A stretch of 64,000 nucleotides of DNA from Morganella psychrotolerans (GCF_001676055.1 NZ_LZEX01000001.1:496001-560000); one strand, 5' to 3'; shown: positions 18,031-30,199, counted from the first letter of the stretch. The notes: generated by a model from the sequence alone, not told the origin. Made by a program: numbers and translations.

Positions 18031-18621
18031 ATGACTGGTGGCCGGGTTGTTCCGCCTGTAAAACTACGTCCGCTTGAGCGTGAAGATTTAGCATTTGTTC
18101 ATCAGATGGATAATAACGCCAGCATCATGCGTTATTGGTTTGAAGAACCTTACGAAGCATTCATTGAATTAAGTGATTTATACGATAAGCATATTCACGA
18201 TCAATCCGAACGCCGCTTTATTGTTGAGAGTGACGGTACTAAAGTGGGATTAGTCGAGCTGGTTGAAATTAATCATATACACCGGCGTGCCGAGTTTCAG
18301 ATTATTATTGCTCCGGCACATCAGGGTCATGGTTTCGCCTCCCGCGCAGCCAGCCTGGCGACAGATTACGCATTCTCAGTTCTGAATCTGTACAAACTTT
18401 ATCTGATTGTGGATATCGAAAACGAAAAAGCGATTCATATTTATAAAAAGCTCGGTTTTCACACAGAAGGTAAGTTAATTGATGAATTTTTCGTCAACGG
18501 TGAATACCGGACAGCTATCCGTATGTGTATTTTTCAGCCGGAATATCTGGTCTATAAAAATAACGCCGCTGACCCGGAAAGATTTATCGAAAAAAAGGCC
18601 CGCGTAAAGCAGAACCTGTAG
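18031..18621 (+). CDS. speG: Spermidine N1-acetyltransferase
   Basis: A GNAT acetyltransferase that neutralises excess spermidine and spermine. The sequence follows E. coli SpeG closely: [44 protein letters not shown], and the acetyl-CoA loop [13 protein letters not shown]. At 196 residues it is about ten longer at the C-terminus. It stands alone upstream of ppk. Confidence 0.96.
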   Translation: MTGGRVVPPVKLRPLEREDLAFVHQMDNNASIMRYWFEEPYEAFIELSDLYDKHIHDQSERRFIVESDGTKVGLVELVEINHIHRRAEFQIIIAPAHQGHGFASRAASLATDYAFSVLNLYKLYLIVDIENEKAIHIYKKLGFHTEGKLIDEFFVNGEYRTAIRMCIFQPEYLVYKNNAADPERFIEKKARVKQNL

Positions 18622-18688
18622 CTTTTTTTTAGTAAACTGTACGCCGCGTTTAATATTATTAAACTGAGCAACTCATTGCGGAGTAATA

Positions 18689-20761
18689 ATGTCCCAAGAT
18701 AGACTCTATACGGAAAAAGAACTCAGTTGGCTGTCGTTCAACGAACGGGTTCTTCAGGAGGCTGCCGACAACCGCAATCCGCTGATTGAACGCATGCGTT
18801 TTCTGGGCATTTACTCCAATAATCTGGATGAGTTTTATAAAGTCCGTTATGCGGATGTCAAACGCCGCATCCTGATTAATGAGGAGCAACGCGGCTCCGG
18901 CGCCAGTGCGCGCCACCTGCTGCGCAAAATTGAAACCAAAGTCGCCAAGCAGGATCAGGAATTTGATGCCCTGTATAACGACCTGCTGCTGGAAATGGCC
19001 CGTAACCAGATTTTCCTGATCAACGAACGCCAGATTTCACCAAAGCAACAAATTTGGCTGCGCCAGTATTTCCGCCAGCAGTTGCGCCAGTACATCACGC
19101 CTATCATGATCCAGACCAGCACTGATCTGGTGGAATTTCTGAAAGACGATTACACCTATCTTGCGGTGGAAATTGTCAAAGCCGGACGCGAGACCCGCTA
19201 TTCCCTGCTGGAAATTCCGTCTGATAAAGTGCCGCGGTTTGTGTATCTGCCGACTGAAAATAACCGCCGCCGCCAGTCAATGATCCTGATTGATAATATT
19301 CTGCGTTACTGTCTGGATGAAGTATTCAAAGGCTTTTTCGATTTCGACGCCCTGAATGCCTATTCCATGAAAATGACCCGCGATGCGGAATATGACCTGG
19401 CAACTGAAATGGAGTCAGGGATGATGGAGCTGATGTCATCCACACTCAAGCAGCGACTGACCGCGGAGCCGGTACGCTTTGTTTATCAGCGGGATATGCC
19501 AGATGAAATGGTTACTCTTCTGCGGGAAAAACTGGGGCTGACCAATGATGACTCCGTGATCGCCGGCGGACGCTACCATAATTTCAAGGATTTCATCCGC
19601 TTCCCGAATGAAGGTAATAAGAATTTATTAAATAAGCCACTGCCGCGTCTGCGTCATGCCTTATTTGATCATCACCGTAACGGCTTTGATGCTATCCTGG
19701 AGCAGGATGTCCTGCTTTATTACCCTTATCACACCTTTGAGCATGTGATGGAGCTGCTGCGCCAGGCGTCTTTTGACCCGGGCGTTATCTCCATAAAAAT
19801 GAATATTTACCGCGTGGCCAAAGATTCACGCATTATTGAATCCATGATCCACGCGGCACACAACGGCAAAAAAGTGACTGTGGTGGTGGAATTACAGGCG
19901 CGGTTTGATGAAGAAGCCAATATACACTGGGCGAAGCACCTGACCGCTGCCGGTGTGCATGTTATTTTCTCCGCCCCCGGACTTAAAATTCACGCCAAGC
20001 TGTTTATTATCTCCCGGCTGGAAGAAGGCGATATTATCCGCCGCTATGCCCACATCGGCACCGGTAACTTTAATGAGAAAACCGCGCGTCTTTATACCGA
20101 CTACTCTCTGCTGACCGCCAATGAAGAGATAACCAATGAAGTACGCCGCGTGTTTAACTTTATTGAAAACCCGTATCGCCCGGTCAGTTTTGATAACCTG
20201 ATGGTCTCCCCGCAAAATTCACGGGCGATGCTTAATCAGCTGATTGATGACGAAATTGCCAATGCCCTTGCCGGTTATGAGTCCGGGATCACCCTCAAAA
20301 TTAATAACCTGGTTGATAAACAACTGACTGACCGCCTGTATGATGCCTCCGAAGCCGGGGTGAAAATACGGCTGCTGGTACGGGGAATGTGCTCACTGGT
20401 GCCGGGACAGGTGCCCTACAGTGAAAATATTCAGGTCACCAGTATCGTTGACCGTTTCCTTGAGCATGACCGGGTCTATGTCTTCACCAACAAAGGGGAC
20501 GAGAAAGTCTACCTCTCCTCCGCAGACTGGATGACCCGCAATATCGATTACCGGATAGAAGTGGCGGTCCGTCTGCTGGATCCGGCGCTGCGCCGCCGGG
20601 TCATTGACATCCTTGATATTCAGTTCAGTGATAATGAAAAAGCCCGTTTTATTGATAAAGAAATGACCAACCACTATGTGCCGCGCGGTAATAAACGAAA
20701 AATCCGCTCACAGATGGCGGTTTATGACTATATTCGTTCCCTGGAACAACCGGATAATTAA
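18689..20761 (+). CDS. ppk: Polyphosphate kinase 1
   Basis: Polymerises ATP gamma-phosphates into inorganic polyphosphate at the inner membrane. The 690-residue protein (E. coli 688) has the four usual domains. The catalytic histidines lie in GLKIHAKLF (His435, the autophosphorylation site) and [20 protein letters not shown] (His455). The start ATG has GGAG upstream. ppx starts 12 bases after the stop codon, the usual operon. Confidence 0.98.
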   Translation: MSQDRLYTEKELSWLSFNERVLQEAADNRNPLIERMRFLGIYSNNLDEFYKVRYADVKRRILINEEQRGSGASARHLLRKIETKVAKQDQEFDALYNDLLLEMARNQIFLINERQISPKQQIWLRQYFRQQLRQYITPIMIQTSTDLVEFLKDDYTYLAVEIVKAGRETRYSLLEIPSDKVPRFVYLPTENNRRRQSMILIDNILRYCLDEVFKGFFDFDALNAYSMKMTRDAEYDLATEMESGMMELMSSTLKQRLTAEPVRFVYQRDMPDEMVTLLREKLGLTNDDSVIAGGRYHNFKDFIRFPNEGNKNLLNKPLPRLRHALFDHHRNGFDAILEQDVLLYYPYHTFEHVMELLRQASFDPGVISIKMNIYRVAKDSRIIESMIHAAHNGKKVTVVVELQARFDEEANIHWAKHLTAAGVHVIFSAPGLKIHAKLFIISRLEEGDIIRRYAHIGTGNFNEKTARLYTDYSLLTANEEITNEVRRVFNFIENPYRPVSFDNLMVSPQNSRAMLNQLIDDEIANALAGYESGITLKINNLVDKQLTDRLYDASEAGVKIRLLVRGMCSLVPGQVPYSENIQVTSIVDRFLEHDRVYVFTNKGDEKVYLSSADWMTRNIDYRIEVAVRLLDPALRRRVIDILDIQFSDNEKARFIDKEMTNHYVPRGNKRKIRSQMAVYDYIRSLEQPDN

Positions 20762-20773
20762 AGGGCTCTGTTC

Positions 20774-22306
20774 ATGCCATTATCACTGATCACGGAAAAA
20801 GATCGCCCGCTGGAAATTGCGGCTATCGACTTAGGCTCTAACAGTTTTCATATGGTCATTGCCCGTATTGTTAACGGTGCATTACAGGTTCTCGGTCGCC
20901 TGAAACAGCGGGTTTATCTGGCTGAAGGGCTGAATGAGCACAATGAACTGAGTGAAGAAGCTATTGCGCGCGGGCTGGCTTGTCTGGCGCTGTTTGCCGA
21001 ACGCCTCCAGGGTTTTCCGGCAGCACAGGTCACTATCGTCGGCACACACAGCCTGCGCGAAGCCGTTAATGCACATGAATTTGTGGAGCGTGCCGCAGCG
21101 GTTATCCCCTACCCGATAGAAATAATCTCCGGACATGAAGAAGCGCGCCTGATTTTTATGGGTGTTGAGCACACACAGCCGGAAAAAGGCCGCAAACTGG
21201 TGCTGGATATCGGCGGCGGCTCCACTGAACTGGTCATCGGCGAGCGTTTTGAACCAATCCTGATAGAAAGCCGCAGCATGGGCTGCGTCAGTTTCAGCCG
21301 GCAATTTTTTCCCGATGGCAATATTACTGAAGCCAGTTTTACCCGCGCCAGACTCATGGCGGCATCCAAACTGGAAAATATCGCTATCGCCTTCCGCGTT
21401 CAGGGTTGGGATGTGTGTCTCGGCGCATCCGGCACTATCAAAGCCGCGTGTGAAATTTTGCGGGAACTGGGGGAACGGGACGGGATAATTACCCCTGTCC
21501 GCCTGGCATTGCTGGTCAAATTAGTTCTGCGTTACAAAAATTTCGCCTCGCTGGAATTACCCGGTCTGTCTGAGGATCGCAAAAAAGTATTTGTACCAGG
21601 GCTTGCTATCCTGTGCGGCTTATTTGACGCTCTTGAAATCAAAGAGCTCCGTCTGTCCGGCGGCGCTCTGCGCGAGGGTGTGTTGTATGAAATGGAAGGA
21701 CGGTTCCGCCATCAGGATATCCGCCAGCGCACAGCTCAAAGCCTGGTGGAGCACTATAATGTGGATAAAGCACAAGTACTGCGTGTCCTGACCACCATGA
21801 AAAATCTTTACCGCCAGTGGGCGGAACAAAACCCAGACCTGGTCGATCCGCAGCAGGAAGCGATTCTTGTCTGGGCGGTCTGGCTCCATGAGGTCGGGTT
21901 AAGTATTAATCTGTCAGGTTTACACCGCCATTCGGCCTACATTCTGCAAAATACCAACTTACCGGGATTCACCCAGGAACAACAACTGCTGCTCTCCACG
22001 CTGGTACGCTACCACCGGAAAGTAATCAAAAGCGATGATATCCCGAAATTTATACTGTTTAAACGTAAACAGGTCATCCCCCTGATACAGATCCTGCGTC
22101 TGTCCGCCCTGCTCAATAACCAGCGTCAGTCCACCACCAAACGGGCATCATTGCGTCTGGTAACTAATGACGGGCACTGGACACTCTTTTTCCCGCGTTA
22201 TTACTTAACAGTAAACACGCTGATGCAACTTGATCTGGAAAAAGAGCAGGCGTACTGGGATGATGTGCCCGGCTGGCACCTCGATATAAAAGAAGAAGAC
22301 GTATAA
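20774..22306 (+). CDS. ppx: Exopolyphosphatase
   Basis: Releases phosphate from the ends of polyphosphate; also homologous to GppA (pppGpp phosphatase). The ASKHA-fold phosphate loops are clear: [17 protein letters not shown] and [16 protein letters not shown]. The C-terminal half is the HD-like domain. At 510 residues it is full length (E. coli 513). It is directly downstream of ppk, which argues for Ppx over GppA. Confidence 0.97.
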   Translation: MPLSLITEKDRPLEIAAIDLGSNSFHMVIARIVNGALQVLGRLKQRVYLAEGLNEHNELSEEAIARGLACLALFAERLQGFPAAQVTIVGTHSLREAVNAHEFVERAAAVIPYPIEIISGHEEARLIFMGVEHTQPEKGRKLVLDIGGGSTELVIGERFEPILIESRSMGCVSFSRQFFPDGNITEASFTRARLMAASKLENIAIAFRVQGWDVCLGASGTIKAACEILRELGERDGIITPVRLALLVKLVLRYKNFASLELPGLSEDRKKVFVPGLAILCGLFDALEIKELRLSGGALREGVLYEMEGRFRHQDIRQRTAQSLVEHYNVDKAQVLRVLTTMKNLYRQWAEQNPDLVDPQQEAILVWAVWLHEVGLSINLSGLHRHSAYILQNTNLPGFTQEQQLLLSTLVRYHRKVIKSDDIPKFILFKRKQVIPLIQILRLSALLNNQRQSTTKRASLRLVTNDGHWTLFFPRYYLTVNTLMQLDLEKEQAYWDDVPGWHLDIKEEDV

Positions 22307-22362
22307 CAGGGAGAACCCCGGCTCAGTCTTATTATTTAAAGTTTTATGTGTATAGGAAAATT

Positions 22363-23826
22363 ATGTCTGAACACAGTTTCACCATTGACAGCTCATCACC
22401 CATTAATCCGCATTCCCAGCGGCTGGCGCATATCCGCCAGCAGATCCTGTCTTTATTTCTTAATGACAGTGAATTTGTTGAAACCATACTGGGCACGGCT
22501 GATGAACACGCCAGGCTCAGTGATACAGAGCTGCATGCAAAGACAAAAACGGTCAAAGAACTGCTGACCGACCTCCACGCCGCTGACCTTGCGGATATGC
22601 TGGAAGCCTTACCTTACGATGAACGTCTTGCACTCTGGCATCTGATTGATAACCATCAGCGCGGTGAAGTGCTGGTTGAAGCCTCTGTCTCTGTCTGGGA
22701 CAGTCTGATCAAAGACATGTCAGACAAAGAGCTGCTGCGCGCGGTTGCCTCCCTGCATGTGGATGAGCAGGCCTATATTGCGGAGCATCTGCCGCGCGAT
22801 ACCATGCGCCGCCTGCTGACCTATCTTGAACCGAGTCTGCGTAACCGTATCCGTACCGTACTGCAATATCCCGGTGACAGTATCGGACAGATGATGGATT
22901 TCGAATTTGTCACTGTGCGCAGCAATGTCTCACTGAAAACGGTACAGCGCTTTCTGCGCTACCGCAGTAATATTCCGGAAGCAACGGATAAAATATTCGT
23001 TATCGACAGCAGTAATATTTTGCAGGGTGAATTACCGCTCACTACTATTTTGACGCAATCCCCGGACAAACTGGTGTCTGAGGTAATGAAAACTGAACCG
23101 GTGACCTTTCTGCCCGATGAAAAAGGGGAAGACGCCGCCGGCGCGTTCGAACGTTATGACTTAATTTCAGCGGCAGTTGTTGATAACAACGGACGCCTGC
23201 TCGGGCGGCTGACGGTTGAGGATATCGTTGATAATCTCAACGAAGAAAGTGAAGAAAATATCCGCCGTATGGGGGGGTTAAGTCCTGAAGAGGATGTGTT
23301 TGCACCTGTCGGTCAGGCGGTCAGAAACCGCTGGGCATGGCTGGCGATTAATCTGTGTACCGCATTTGTCGCCTCGCGTGTTATCGGCGTGTTTGAAGAT
23401 ACTATCTCTCAGTTGGTCGCACTGGCGGCCCTGATGCCGATTGTCGCAGGTATCGGCGGTAATACCGGCAACCAGACGATTACCATGATTGTCCGCGCGC
23501 TGGCACTTCATCAGATCCAGAAAGGCAGTTTTTCTTTTCTGCTGCTGCGTGAACTCGGGGTCGCCTTTATCAACGGCGTCGTCTGGGGCGGGATAATGGG
23601 CGTCGTGACCTATCTGCTCTACGGCGATATGGCAATGGGCGCGGTAATGACACTGGCGATGGTTCTGAACCTGCTGATGGCTGCCATGATGGGCGTGCTT
23701 ATTCCGCTGACCATGGTAAAACTCGGGCGGGACCCTGCGCTTGGTGCAAGTGTGATGATCACCGCCATTACCGATACCGGCGGCTTTTTCATCTTCTTAG
23801 GCCTTGCCACCCTGTTTCTGGTCTGA
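22363..23826 (+). CDS. mgtE: Magnesium transporter MgtE
   Basis: A 487-residue Mg2+ channel/transporter. Residues 1-135 form the superhelical N-domain, about 140-260 a pair of CBS domains, and the C-terminal third five membrane helices with the conserved pore region PIVAGIGGNTGNQT and ITDTGGFFIFLGLA. In the family, cytosolic Mg2+ bound between N and CBS domains closes the pore. Start at 22363 (MSEHSFTID) is supported by TAGGA upstream; the frame begins earlier at 22348. It ends at a strong terminator. Confidence 0.95.
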   Translation: MSEHSFTIDSSSPINPHSQRLAHIRQQILSLFLNDSEFVETILGTADEHARLSDTELHAKTKTVKELLTDLHAADLADMLEALPYDERLALWHLIDNHQRGEVLVEASVSVWDSLIKDMSDKELLRAVASLHVDEQAYIAEHLPRDTMRRLLTYLEPSLRNRIRTVLQYPGDSIGQMMDFEFVTVRSNVSLKTVQRFLRYRSNIPEATDKIFVIDSSNILQGELPLTTILTQSPDKLVSEVMKTEPVTFLPDEKGEDAAGAFERYDLISAAVVDNNGRLLGRLTVEDIVDNLNEESEENIRRMGGLSPEEDVFAPVGQAVRNRWAWLAINLCTAFVASRVIGVFEDTISQLVALAALMPIVAGIGGNTGNQTITMIVRALALHQIQKGSFSFLLLRELGVAFINGVVWGGIMGVVTYLLYGDMAMGAVMTLAMVLNLLMAAMMGVLIPLTMVKLGRDPALGASVMITAITDTGGFFIFLGLATLFLV

Positions 23827-23855
23827 ACATTCAGACAACAATGGTCACAACAAAC

Positions 23856-23905
23856 AATGGTCACGTAAAGAGAGGCTCAGCGCCTGCTTTACGTGACCAT
23901 TTTTA
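23856..23905 (+). terminator. Terminator after mgtE
   Basis: A perfect 15-bp inverted repeat (23856-23870 with 23887-23901), 16-base loop, then a T run. Confidence 0.85.
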
Positions 23906-23913
23906 TTACCACG

Positions 23914-23955
23914 ATACCCAACGTCATTCAGGATACAGGTGGCGATAAGGGAATA
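23914..23955 (+). repeat. Short copy of the palindromic miniature repeat
   Basis: Begins with the left end ATACCCAACGTCATTCAGGA and ends in a degenerate ATAAGGGAATATT; the core is deleted. Confidence 0.7.
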
Positions 23956-24231
23956 TTAATAGTGACTGAATATATCCTGATGCGTTCCGGTTCTGGCAAG
24001 CCTTAACTCATCACCGGCAACCTTATAAATCAGCAACCAATCCCCTTCAATATGTGCATCACGATAACCCCGCCAATTTCCTGATAACGGATGATCGACA
24101 TACTCAGGCGGAACATTGTCCTCATTAACAAGTAATTTAATGAGTATTTTTAACTTACCCATATCCTTACCTCGTTTCTTTTGTCTCTTAACGTCAGACT
24201 TAAAGGCACTGGTATGTACAGGGATAAGCAT
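23956..24231 (-). CDS. YafQ/RelE-family mRNA interferase toxin
   Basis: A 91-residue toxin of the YafQ branch. The C-terminus has the catalytic pattern EYVDHPLSGNWRGYRDAHIEGDWLLIYKV and LRLARTGTHQDIF, with the histidines and aspartate used for ribosome-dependent mRNA cleavage. Its ATG shares one base with the stop codon of the upstream antitoxin gene (TGATG), the usual antitoxin-first operon. The pair probably autorepresses through the antitoxin. Confidence 0.88.
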   Translation of the reverse strand: MLIPVHTSAFKSDVKRQKKRGKDMGKLKILIKLLVNEDNVPPEYVDHPLSGNWRGYRDAHIEGDWLLIYKVAGDELRLARTGTHQDIFSHY

Positions 24232-24488
24232 CAGATACCCAAATCATCAAAAAGAGCATCCGCAGATTCAAAACGCTGACCTTTTCCTGAATCTAATTCC
24301 GACATTGCGGTTTGAGTTTCTTTATTAGGTGTTTTCACCTCAAAAGGAAGTTTTCCCTCATCAGCGACACGCATCATAACCATACGGATCACATCAGAAG
24401 TATTCAGCCCCATCTTCTCAAGTGCCTGAACAGCGCGGTCTTTCACATCCTGAGGAATTCGTGCTTTAACAATAGAATCAGCAATCAT
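24231..24488 (-). CDS. RelB/DinJ-family antitoxin
   Basis: An 85-residue antitoxin with an N-terminal ribbon-helix-helix part (KARIPQDVKDRAVQALEKMGLNTSDVIRMV) and an acidic C-terminal tail that would wrap the YafQ-like toxin. Start at 24488 is supported by GAGGTT upstream; the frame is open to 24533. RelB/DinJ proteins bind their own promoter as the operon repressor. Confidence 0.88.
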   Translation of the reverse strand: MIADSIVKARIPQDVKDRAVQALEKMGLNTSDVIRMVMMRVADEGKLPFEVKTPNKETQTAMSELDSGKGQRFESADALFDDLGI

Positions 24489-25235
24489 AGTAATAACCTC
24501 GCAAATAATTAGGTGCTCACATAAAGATCCCAATGAATTGCATTTATTGTGAACCCATTGTGGTCACAATGCAATAATTGAGTCTGTTGTGTCAGTTGTT
24601 CTGATACCTGCCGACGCCCGGTTAACTGAGCACAGCCAACGAATCTGCACTATGAATGAATGTGGATACATGCCAGCGGATTATCATGCCGGTTCAGACA
24701 TACAGAGTCAGAATGATCATAATTGCGGTTTTATCACCGGATATTTACCCTGCTTTCCCGGGTTATTTATTATTACTGACTTTGTCATATACCCCGGAAT
24801 ATTGATGAAATATCGAGAAAATAATATAAATATTATTTATATTACCCGCGCAATATGTGTTTGTTAATGTCATCAATAATCTTTCCTCTTTATTTTAATC
24901 CCTGTTTAATTTTGTATTTCATATTATTCTGACTTTTACTTCTTATTAACGTTATCATCTGTGATGAAAGTCAAATTCAGATTTTAAATCCATATAACCC
25001 GATACAATCAGAATCTATGAATTGTTTTTTCCTGTGCTGTTTACACTGTGCAGGTTTTTTTTGCTATAACAAAGTGTGCGCTTCAGTAACATGTTATCTA
25101 TGTCATTTTGTTTCCGGATCTCCCTGTGAGACCCGGAAAACAGTTATCGCTATTATCTCTTTTGGGACAATCCAATGAGAAAAAATATGGCACGACCCCG
25201 TCATTGAATCAGTAAATGAATTAAAGGACATAATT
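24489..25235. other. Intergenic region without convincing gene, two hairpins
   Basis: About 750 AT-rich bases. It holds the promoter of the toxin-antitoxin operon. A terminator-like hairpin with eight T is at 25031-25062, and a second hairpin (TTTCCGG and CCCGGAAA arms) lies at 25112-25138 before the MFS gene. The open frame at 24589-24867 has no ribosome site or protein-like composition. Confidence 0.6.
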
Positions 25236-26584
25236 ATGACAGCAACTGCATCACCATTGAGTCAGCCTCAGGCAAGGCCGTTAAATAAAAACGATTATAA
25301 AACACTGGGTTTATCATCTCTCGGCGGCACGCTTGAATTCTACGATTTTGTCATATTTGTGTTTTTCACCGGCACACTAACCCACCTCTTTTTCCCGGGC
25401 GACAATGAAGTTATCGCCCAGATGAAAACATTGGGTATTTTTGCCGCCGGTTACCTGGCGCGCCCGCTCGGCGGGATTATCATGGCGCACTTCGGGGATA
25501 TTATCGGGCGTAAACGCATGTTTACCCTCAGTATCTTTCTGATGGCGGTGCGACATTAGTCATCGGTCTGCTGCCGACATATGAAAGCATCGGAGTGGCT
25601 GCGCCTGTTTTACTGCTGTTGATGCGGATTTTGCAAGGTGCGGCAATCGGCGGTGAAATGCCCGGTGCCTGGGTCTTTATCGCGGAACATACGCCGAAGC
25701 AGCGCTACGGACTGGGTGTGGGCACATTAACCTCCGGCATCACCGGCGGGATCCTGCTCGGCTCGCTGGTGGCAATTGCGGTTCAGGCAACTTACAGCGC
25801 GGAAGAAGTATCCGCCTGGGCGTGGCGTATTCCGTTTGTATTAGGCGGGGTGTTTGGTCTGATTTCCGTGTATCTGCGCCGTTTTTTACAAGAAACACCG
25901 ATTTTTAAAGAAATGGCCGCCAACCGGACATTATCGGCAGAAATGCCGGTCAAAACGGTTCTGAAAAACCACAAAATGGCGTGTTTTGTAACCGCGGCAA
26001 TGACCTGGTCATTATCCACCGCGATTGTTGTCATTATCCTGATGACACCGTCTGTGGTGGTTGAAAAGATGTATGGTATTGATCGCACACTGTCATTACA
26101 GGCTAACTGCGTGGCAACGCTGACCTTAACCCTCGGCTGTATTTTCTGGGGCTGGCTGGACGATAAAACCGGCAGTCGTGTGACCTTAGCGCTCTCCTGG
26201 GGCGGATTAGCCATCAGCGCATTTCACTTTTACAGTGCGCTGTCACCGGATATCACGGCAGCGTCTCTGGTGATTAACTATGCGATTATGGGCTTTTTTG
26301 TCGGGGCGATTGCCACCACTCCGATTATCAGTACCCGGGCATTTCCGCCGGCGATCCGTTTCTCCGGGTTATCTTTCGCCTACAACATGGCGTATGCGGT
26401 ATTCGGCGGATTAACTCCGATGCTGACCGCCGCATGGTTACAAAAAAGTACCATGGCTCCGGCGTATTATGTTGCAGGGGTATCAATACTCGCCATTATT
26501 GTCGGCTTTATACCGCTGGCACATTCTGGCTGGACTGCCCGCAAAGAGCGTAATCTGAATACCGTTGCAGTACAGCAACCGTAA
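25236..26584 (+). pseudogene. MFS transporter (metabolite:H+ symporter type), single frameshift
   Basis: Two adjacent frames together make one 12-helix MFS transporter. The first part (25236-25559) has GTLEFYDFVIFVFF and the loop motif AHFGDIIGRKRMFT and stops after FLMAVRH. The second part continues in another frame with IGLLPTYESIGVAAPVLLLLMRILQG and GGEMPGAWVFIAEH. One G is missing near 25546-25551; adding it gives about 449 residues, normal for ProP/shikimate-type symporters. The substrate cannot be told. Either a recent inactivation or a sequencing indel. The gene is followed by a good terminator, so its transcription unit is otherwise intact. Confidence 0.85.
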
Positions 26585-26598
26585 TATCCGCAGAATAA

Positions 26599-26630
26599 AA
26601 AGGGCCGGCAATTGTTGCCGGCCCTTTTTT
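26599..26630 (+). terminator. Terminator between MFS gene and DoxX gene
   Basis: A 13-bp GC-rich stem (26599-26611 with 26615-26627) followed by T; A-rich on the other side, so it can serve both convergent genes. Confidence 0.85.
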
Positions 26631-26653
26631 ACAGATATATGTTGCACATTACT

Positions 26654-27076
26654 TTACCGCCAGCAGGCGTTTTTCATCACGGAATATTTACCTGATCCCA
26701 TTAAGGCAAGAGCCAGCGCACTGATAAAGAAATACACCAGACTTTCTATCGCCCACGCCCCTGTTGCATCAAGCACAAATGTTTTATTTATCCCGATCAT
26801 CAGCCAGGCCACAACCATGGTAAACGCCACCAGCAGAGCTGACGGGCGCGTTAAAATACCCAGGATAATAAATACCGGTGCGACAATCTCACCCAAAAAT
26901 GTACCGTATGCAATAAATTCCGGTAAACCGAAAGAGGCCAGCAGCCCTTTAATACCGGCGGCACCGGTCAGTAATTTACCGATACCGTGAAATAACATCA
27001 ATCCGCCGACGGAAAGCCGCAATAGTAATTTTCCGGCATCCTCGTGTGATAGTAACCTGTTGATTAACCCTGTCAT
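26654..27076 (-). CDS. DoxX family membrane protein
   Basis: About 140 residues with four hydrophobic segments. The family pattern is clear in LLLRLSVGGLMLFHGIGKLL, the glycine-rich GLLASFGLPEFIAYGTFLGEIVAPVFIILGILTR (positions about 45-78) and AFTMVVAW. DoxX/YqjF-type proteins are poorly defined; some relate to thiosulfate oxidation or oxidative stress. Start at 27076 (MTGLINRLL) has AGGGG upstream; the frame begins at 27109. Confidence 0.85.
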   Translation of the reverse strand: MTGLINRLLSHEDAGKLLLRLSVGGLMLFHGIGKLLTGAAGIKGLLASFGLPEFIAYGTFLGEIVAPVFIILGILTRPSALLVAFTMVVAWLMIGINKTFVLDATGAWAIESLVYFFISALALALMGSGKYSVMKNACWR

Positions 27077-27489
27077 GGCATACCCCTGTTGAATGAGAAT
27101 AGTACTCACCCGTATTATAACGTAGTAAAGAGGATTTAATGCAGACGATAATTAAAGCGTGCTTTCCGTCAATTTTTATGCAAAAAAATTGTTACAATAC
27201 ATACGTGCCAGATATTTTTATATTCATTTACTTATCAAGTAATAAAAATATTTTTTGTTCTATTGTTCATCATTTTTTAACAAAAGCGCCTTATCAAGGT
27301 CAGTTTTTTTGATATTGATAATCAATTATATTCACCATTTCATGGCGCGTTATCCTGAACCCTATGACAAATACGTAATACATCATTTTTTGAGTCAGTT
27401 AACAGAGAATGATGTTCTCATGTAATAAACTGAAAACAATACGCAATATGCATCACACTATTTATCATTTTTATTGTCGGGGATCGTCC
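27077..27489. other. AT-rich region upstream of phoC
   Basis: About 410 bases without a gene. Very AT-rich, as is usual for a horizontally mobile or H-NS-bound promoter. It contains a Fur-box-like sequence at 27311-27329. Confidence 0.5.
27311..27329 (+). promoter_or_regulatory. Possible Fur box upstream of phoC
   Basis: GATATTGATAATCAATTAT matches the 19-base Fur consensus at 14 positions, 13 of the first 14. It lies about 160 bases before the phoC start, and the region is AT-rich, so a chance match is possible. Confidence 0.35.
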
Positions 27490-28240
<751 letters not shown>

Positions 28241-28265
28241 ACAGCAATTCCCCGTAATACGTAAC

Positions 28266-28295
28266 AATAAGGGCGGGTAATCATCCGCCCTTATT
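28266..28295. terminator. Bidirectional terminator between phoC and lipoprotein gene
   Basis: 11-bp stem (28266-28276 with 28285-28295) between convergent genes, flanked by A/T-rich ends. Confidence 0.75.
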
Positions 28296-28304
28296 ATTAC
28301 AAGA

Positions 28305-28661
28305 TTATTCCCACAGGTATTTATCCTGCCGGTCCCAGCCTTTTGATTTCATACAGGTATAAAAATAGCGGTTCCGGCTGTCTTCATTGACATCCAGAAC
28401 ATAGCTTTCCGTCACCGGTGTTTGTTCTTTATAGGTTTTGTCTTTTCCGCAGTCATCATCTTTTCTGCATTTTTTCTCAACATCCCGCATGACACTGCGC
28501 TGCGCAACTTCATTTTTTTCCGGATATTGTTTGTGTGCATCCTGTAAGCAATAGGTTTCCGCTTCTGCCTGAGTATATAAATCAACGCCGGGAACAGGGA
28601 TCCAGACAGATGTACATCCTGAAATAAGTAAAACAGATAAAAAAACAGGTGAGAATTTCAT
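28305..28661 (-). CDS. Putative lipoprotein, unknown function
   Basis: A 118-residue protein with a short signal peptide and lipobox LISGC (Cys16). The mature part is hydrophilic with five further cysteines (in TYCLQDA, KKCRKDDDCGKD and YTCMKSKGW), suggesting disulfides in the periplasm. The C-terminus TCMKSKGW resembles small lipoproteins of unknown function. No known family is assigned. Asp after the lipid Cys is absent, so outer membrane sorting is likely. Confidence 0.75.
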   Translation of the reverse strand: MKFSPVFLSVLLISGCTSVWIPVPGVDLYTQAEAETYCLQDAHKQYPEKNEVAQRSVMRDVEKKCRKDDDCGKDKTYKEQTPVTESYVLDVNEDSRNRYFYTCMKSKGWDRQDKYLWE

Positions 28662-28933
28662 AATTATAGTATGTATTATCAGTTATTTAAGGTAATCCAC
28701 ATATTACACAGCATCAGATTAAGAGTAAATCCGGAAGATAAGCTAATCCTGAGCGATAATATTAATATTGCTGTTTTATATTAATTGGTCAGCCATAAGC
28801 GCCTTCTGCCAATACATTTACTCAGAACAACCATATTTTCACATTTCTTCCATTTTTAATGTCAGTTTTATCGGTACACTATCCCCATCATAATTCAGGC
28901 TGTTTTGTGCCTTTACGCGTATTGTCGGACTGA

Positions 28934-30199
28934 ATGCCGGACAAAAATGGAATGACGAGTAACTCAATAATGAATAATGTACAAAAAAGAAAGAAACGCG
29001 TTGGCATCATGATTGCGGTCATTCTCCTCGGAACCGCCATTTACAGCACCTACCGCTACTTTCAGCCACAACCGCCCGCCGCACCAGCGGCGCAGGGAAA
29101 GCGGGGAACAGCATCCGGCACCAGTAACCGCCCGGGACGCCCGCCGTTAGCGCCGGTTCAGGTGGCAAAAGCCACGTCAGAAACCATTCCGCGCACACTT
29201 TCCGCACTGGGAACCGTACAGGCAGCAAATTCAGTGACCATCACCAGCCGCGTGGAAGGTCAGTTGATGAAAATTCATTTTACAGAAGGTCAGAAAGTGA
29301 ATGCGGGCGATTTACTCTTTACCATCGATCCGCGCCCGTTTGAGATCCAACTCGCACAAGCGCAGGCACAGCTCGCCAAGGATAAAGCCACTCTCGTCAA
29401 TTCCCGCCGCGACCTGAGCCGCTATCAGAAACTCGCGGCCACTCATGTGATTTCACAGCAGGAACTGGATACCCAGCAGGCGCTGGTTAAATCAGGGGAA
29501 GCCGGAATTCAGGTTGACCAGGCAGCTGTTGATAATGCAAAACTGCAACTGACTTACAGCCGGATAACCGCCCCCGTCAGCGGAAAAGCGGGTCTGCGTC
29601 AGGTCGATACCGGAAACTTTATCACCGCCGGTACAGCGATGCCGCTGGTGGTTATCAACCAGACCACCCCCGCCGATGTCCTGTTTACCGTACCGGAAAA
29701 CGATATTGCGCTGATCCGTATGGCTCAGCGCGATATACCGCAGTTGGCGGTTGTCGCCCGCAATAAGGATAACAGCATCAAGCTGGCGCAGGGCACATTA
29801 CTGACGCTGGATAACCAGATAGACCCCGCCACCGGCACAATTAAAGCCAAAGCGCGTTTTGCTAACGAAGACGATCTGCTTTTCCCGAATCAGTTTGTTA
29901 ATGTGTTATTGCAGGTCGGGCAATTGCAGGATGCGGTGGTTATCCCGGATGCGGCATTACAAATGGGCACAGAAGGTCATTATGTCTGGCTGCTCGGCGC
30001 AGATAATACCGTCCGTAAACAGATTGTGGATGTCGCATTGCAGACCCCGGAACGCGTGGTCATCAGCCGTGGTGTGGCAATCGGAGATACGCTGGTAACC
30101 GACGGCACCGATCGTCTGACAGACGGTGCGCAGGTTGAGGTGATATCGCCGGAAAAAACAGCAAAAACGAAAAAATCCGCTGCCGGAGATAATATTTGA
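28934..30199 (+). CDS. mdtA: Membrane fusion protein MdtA of the MdtABC efflux pump
   Basis: Periplasmic adaptor that joins the MdtBC inner membrane pump to an outer membrane channel such as TolC. It has an N-terminal membrane anchor (about 23-40), then the biotinyl-lipoyl fold ([25 protein letters not shown]), a coiled-coil hairpin (about 130-200) and the beta-barrel domain. At up to 421 residues it compares with 415 in E. coli. In-frame starts at 28952 and 28970 are also possible; none has a strong ribosome site. A weak BaeR-box-like stretch lies near 28844-28860. First gene of mdtABC-baeSR. Confidence 0.94.
   Translation: MPDKNGMTSNSIMNNVQKRKKRVGIMIAVILLGTAIYSTYRYFQPQPPAAPAAQGKRGTASGTSNRPGRPPLAPVQVAKATSETIPRTLSALGTVQAANSVTITSRVEGQLMKIHFTEGQKVNAGDLLFTIDPRPFEIQLAQAQAQLAKDKATLVNSRRDLSRYQKLAATHVISQQELDTQQALVKSGEAGIQVDQAAVDNAKLQLTYSRITAPVSGKAGLRQVDTGNFITAGTAMPLVVINQTTPADVLFTVPENDIALIRMAQRDIPQLAVVARNKDNSIKLAQGTLLTLDNQIDPATGTIKAKARFANEDDLLFPNQFVNVLLQVGQLQDAVVIPDAALQMGTEGHYVWLLGADNTVRKQIVDVALQTPERVVISRGVAIGDTLVTDGTDRLTDGAQVEVISPEKTAKTKKSAAGDNI

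Noticed and set aside
24589-24867. 92-codon open frame between the toxin-antitoxin operon and the MFS gene
   Set aside because: No ribosome site, low-complexity Ile/Tyr-rich end, no recognisable domain; probably chance.
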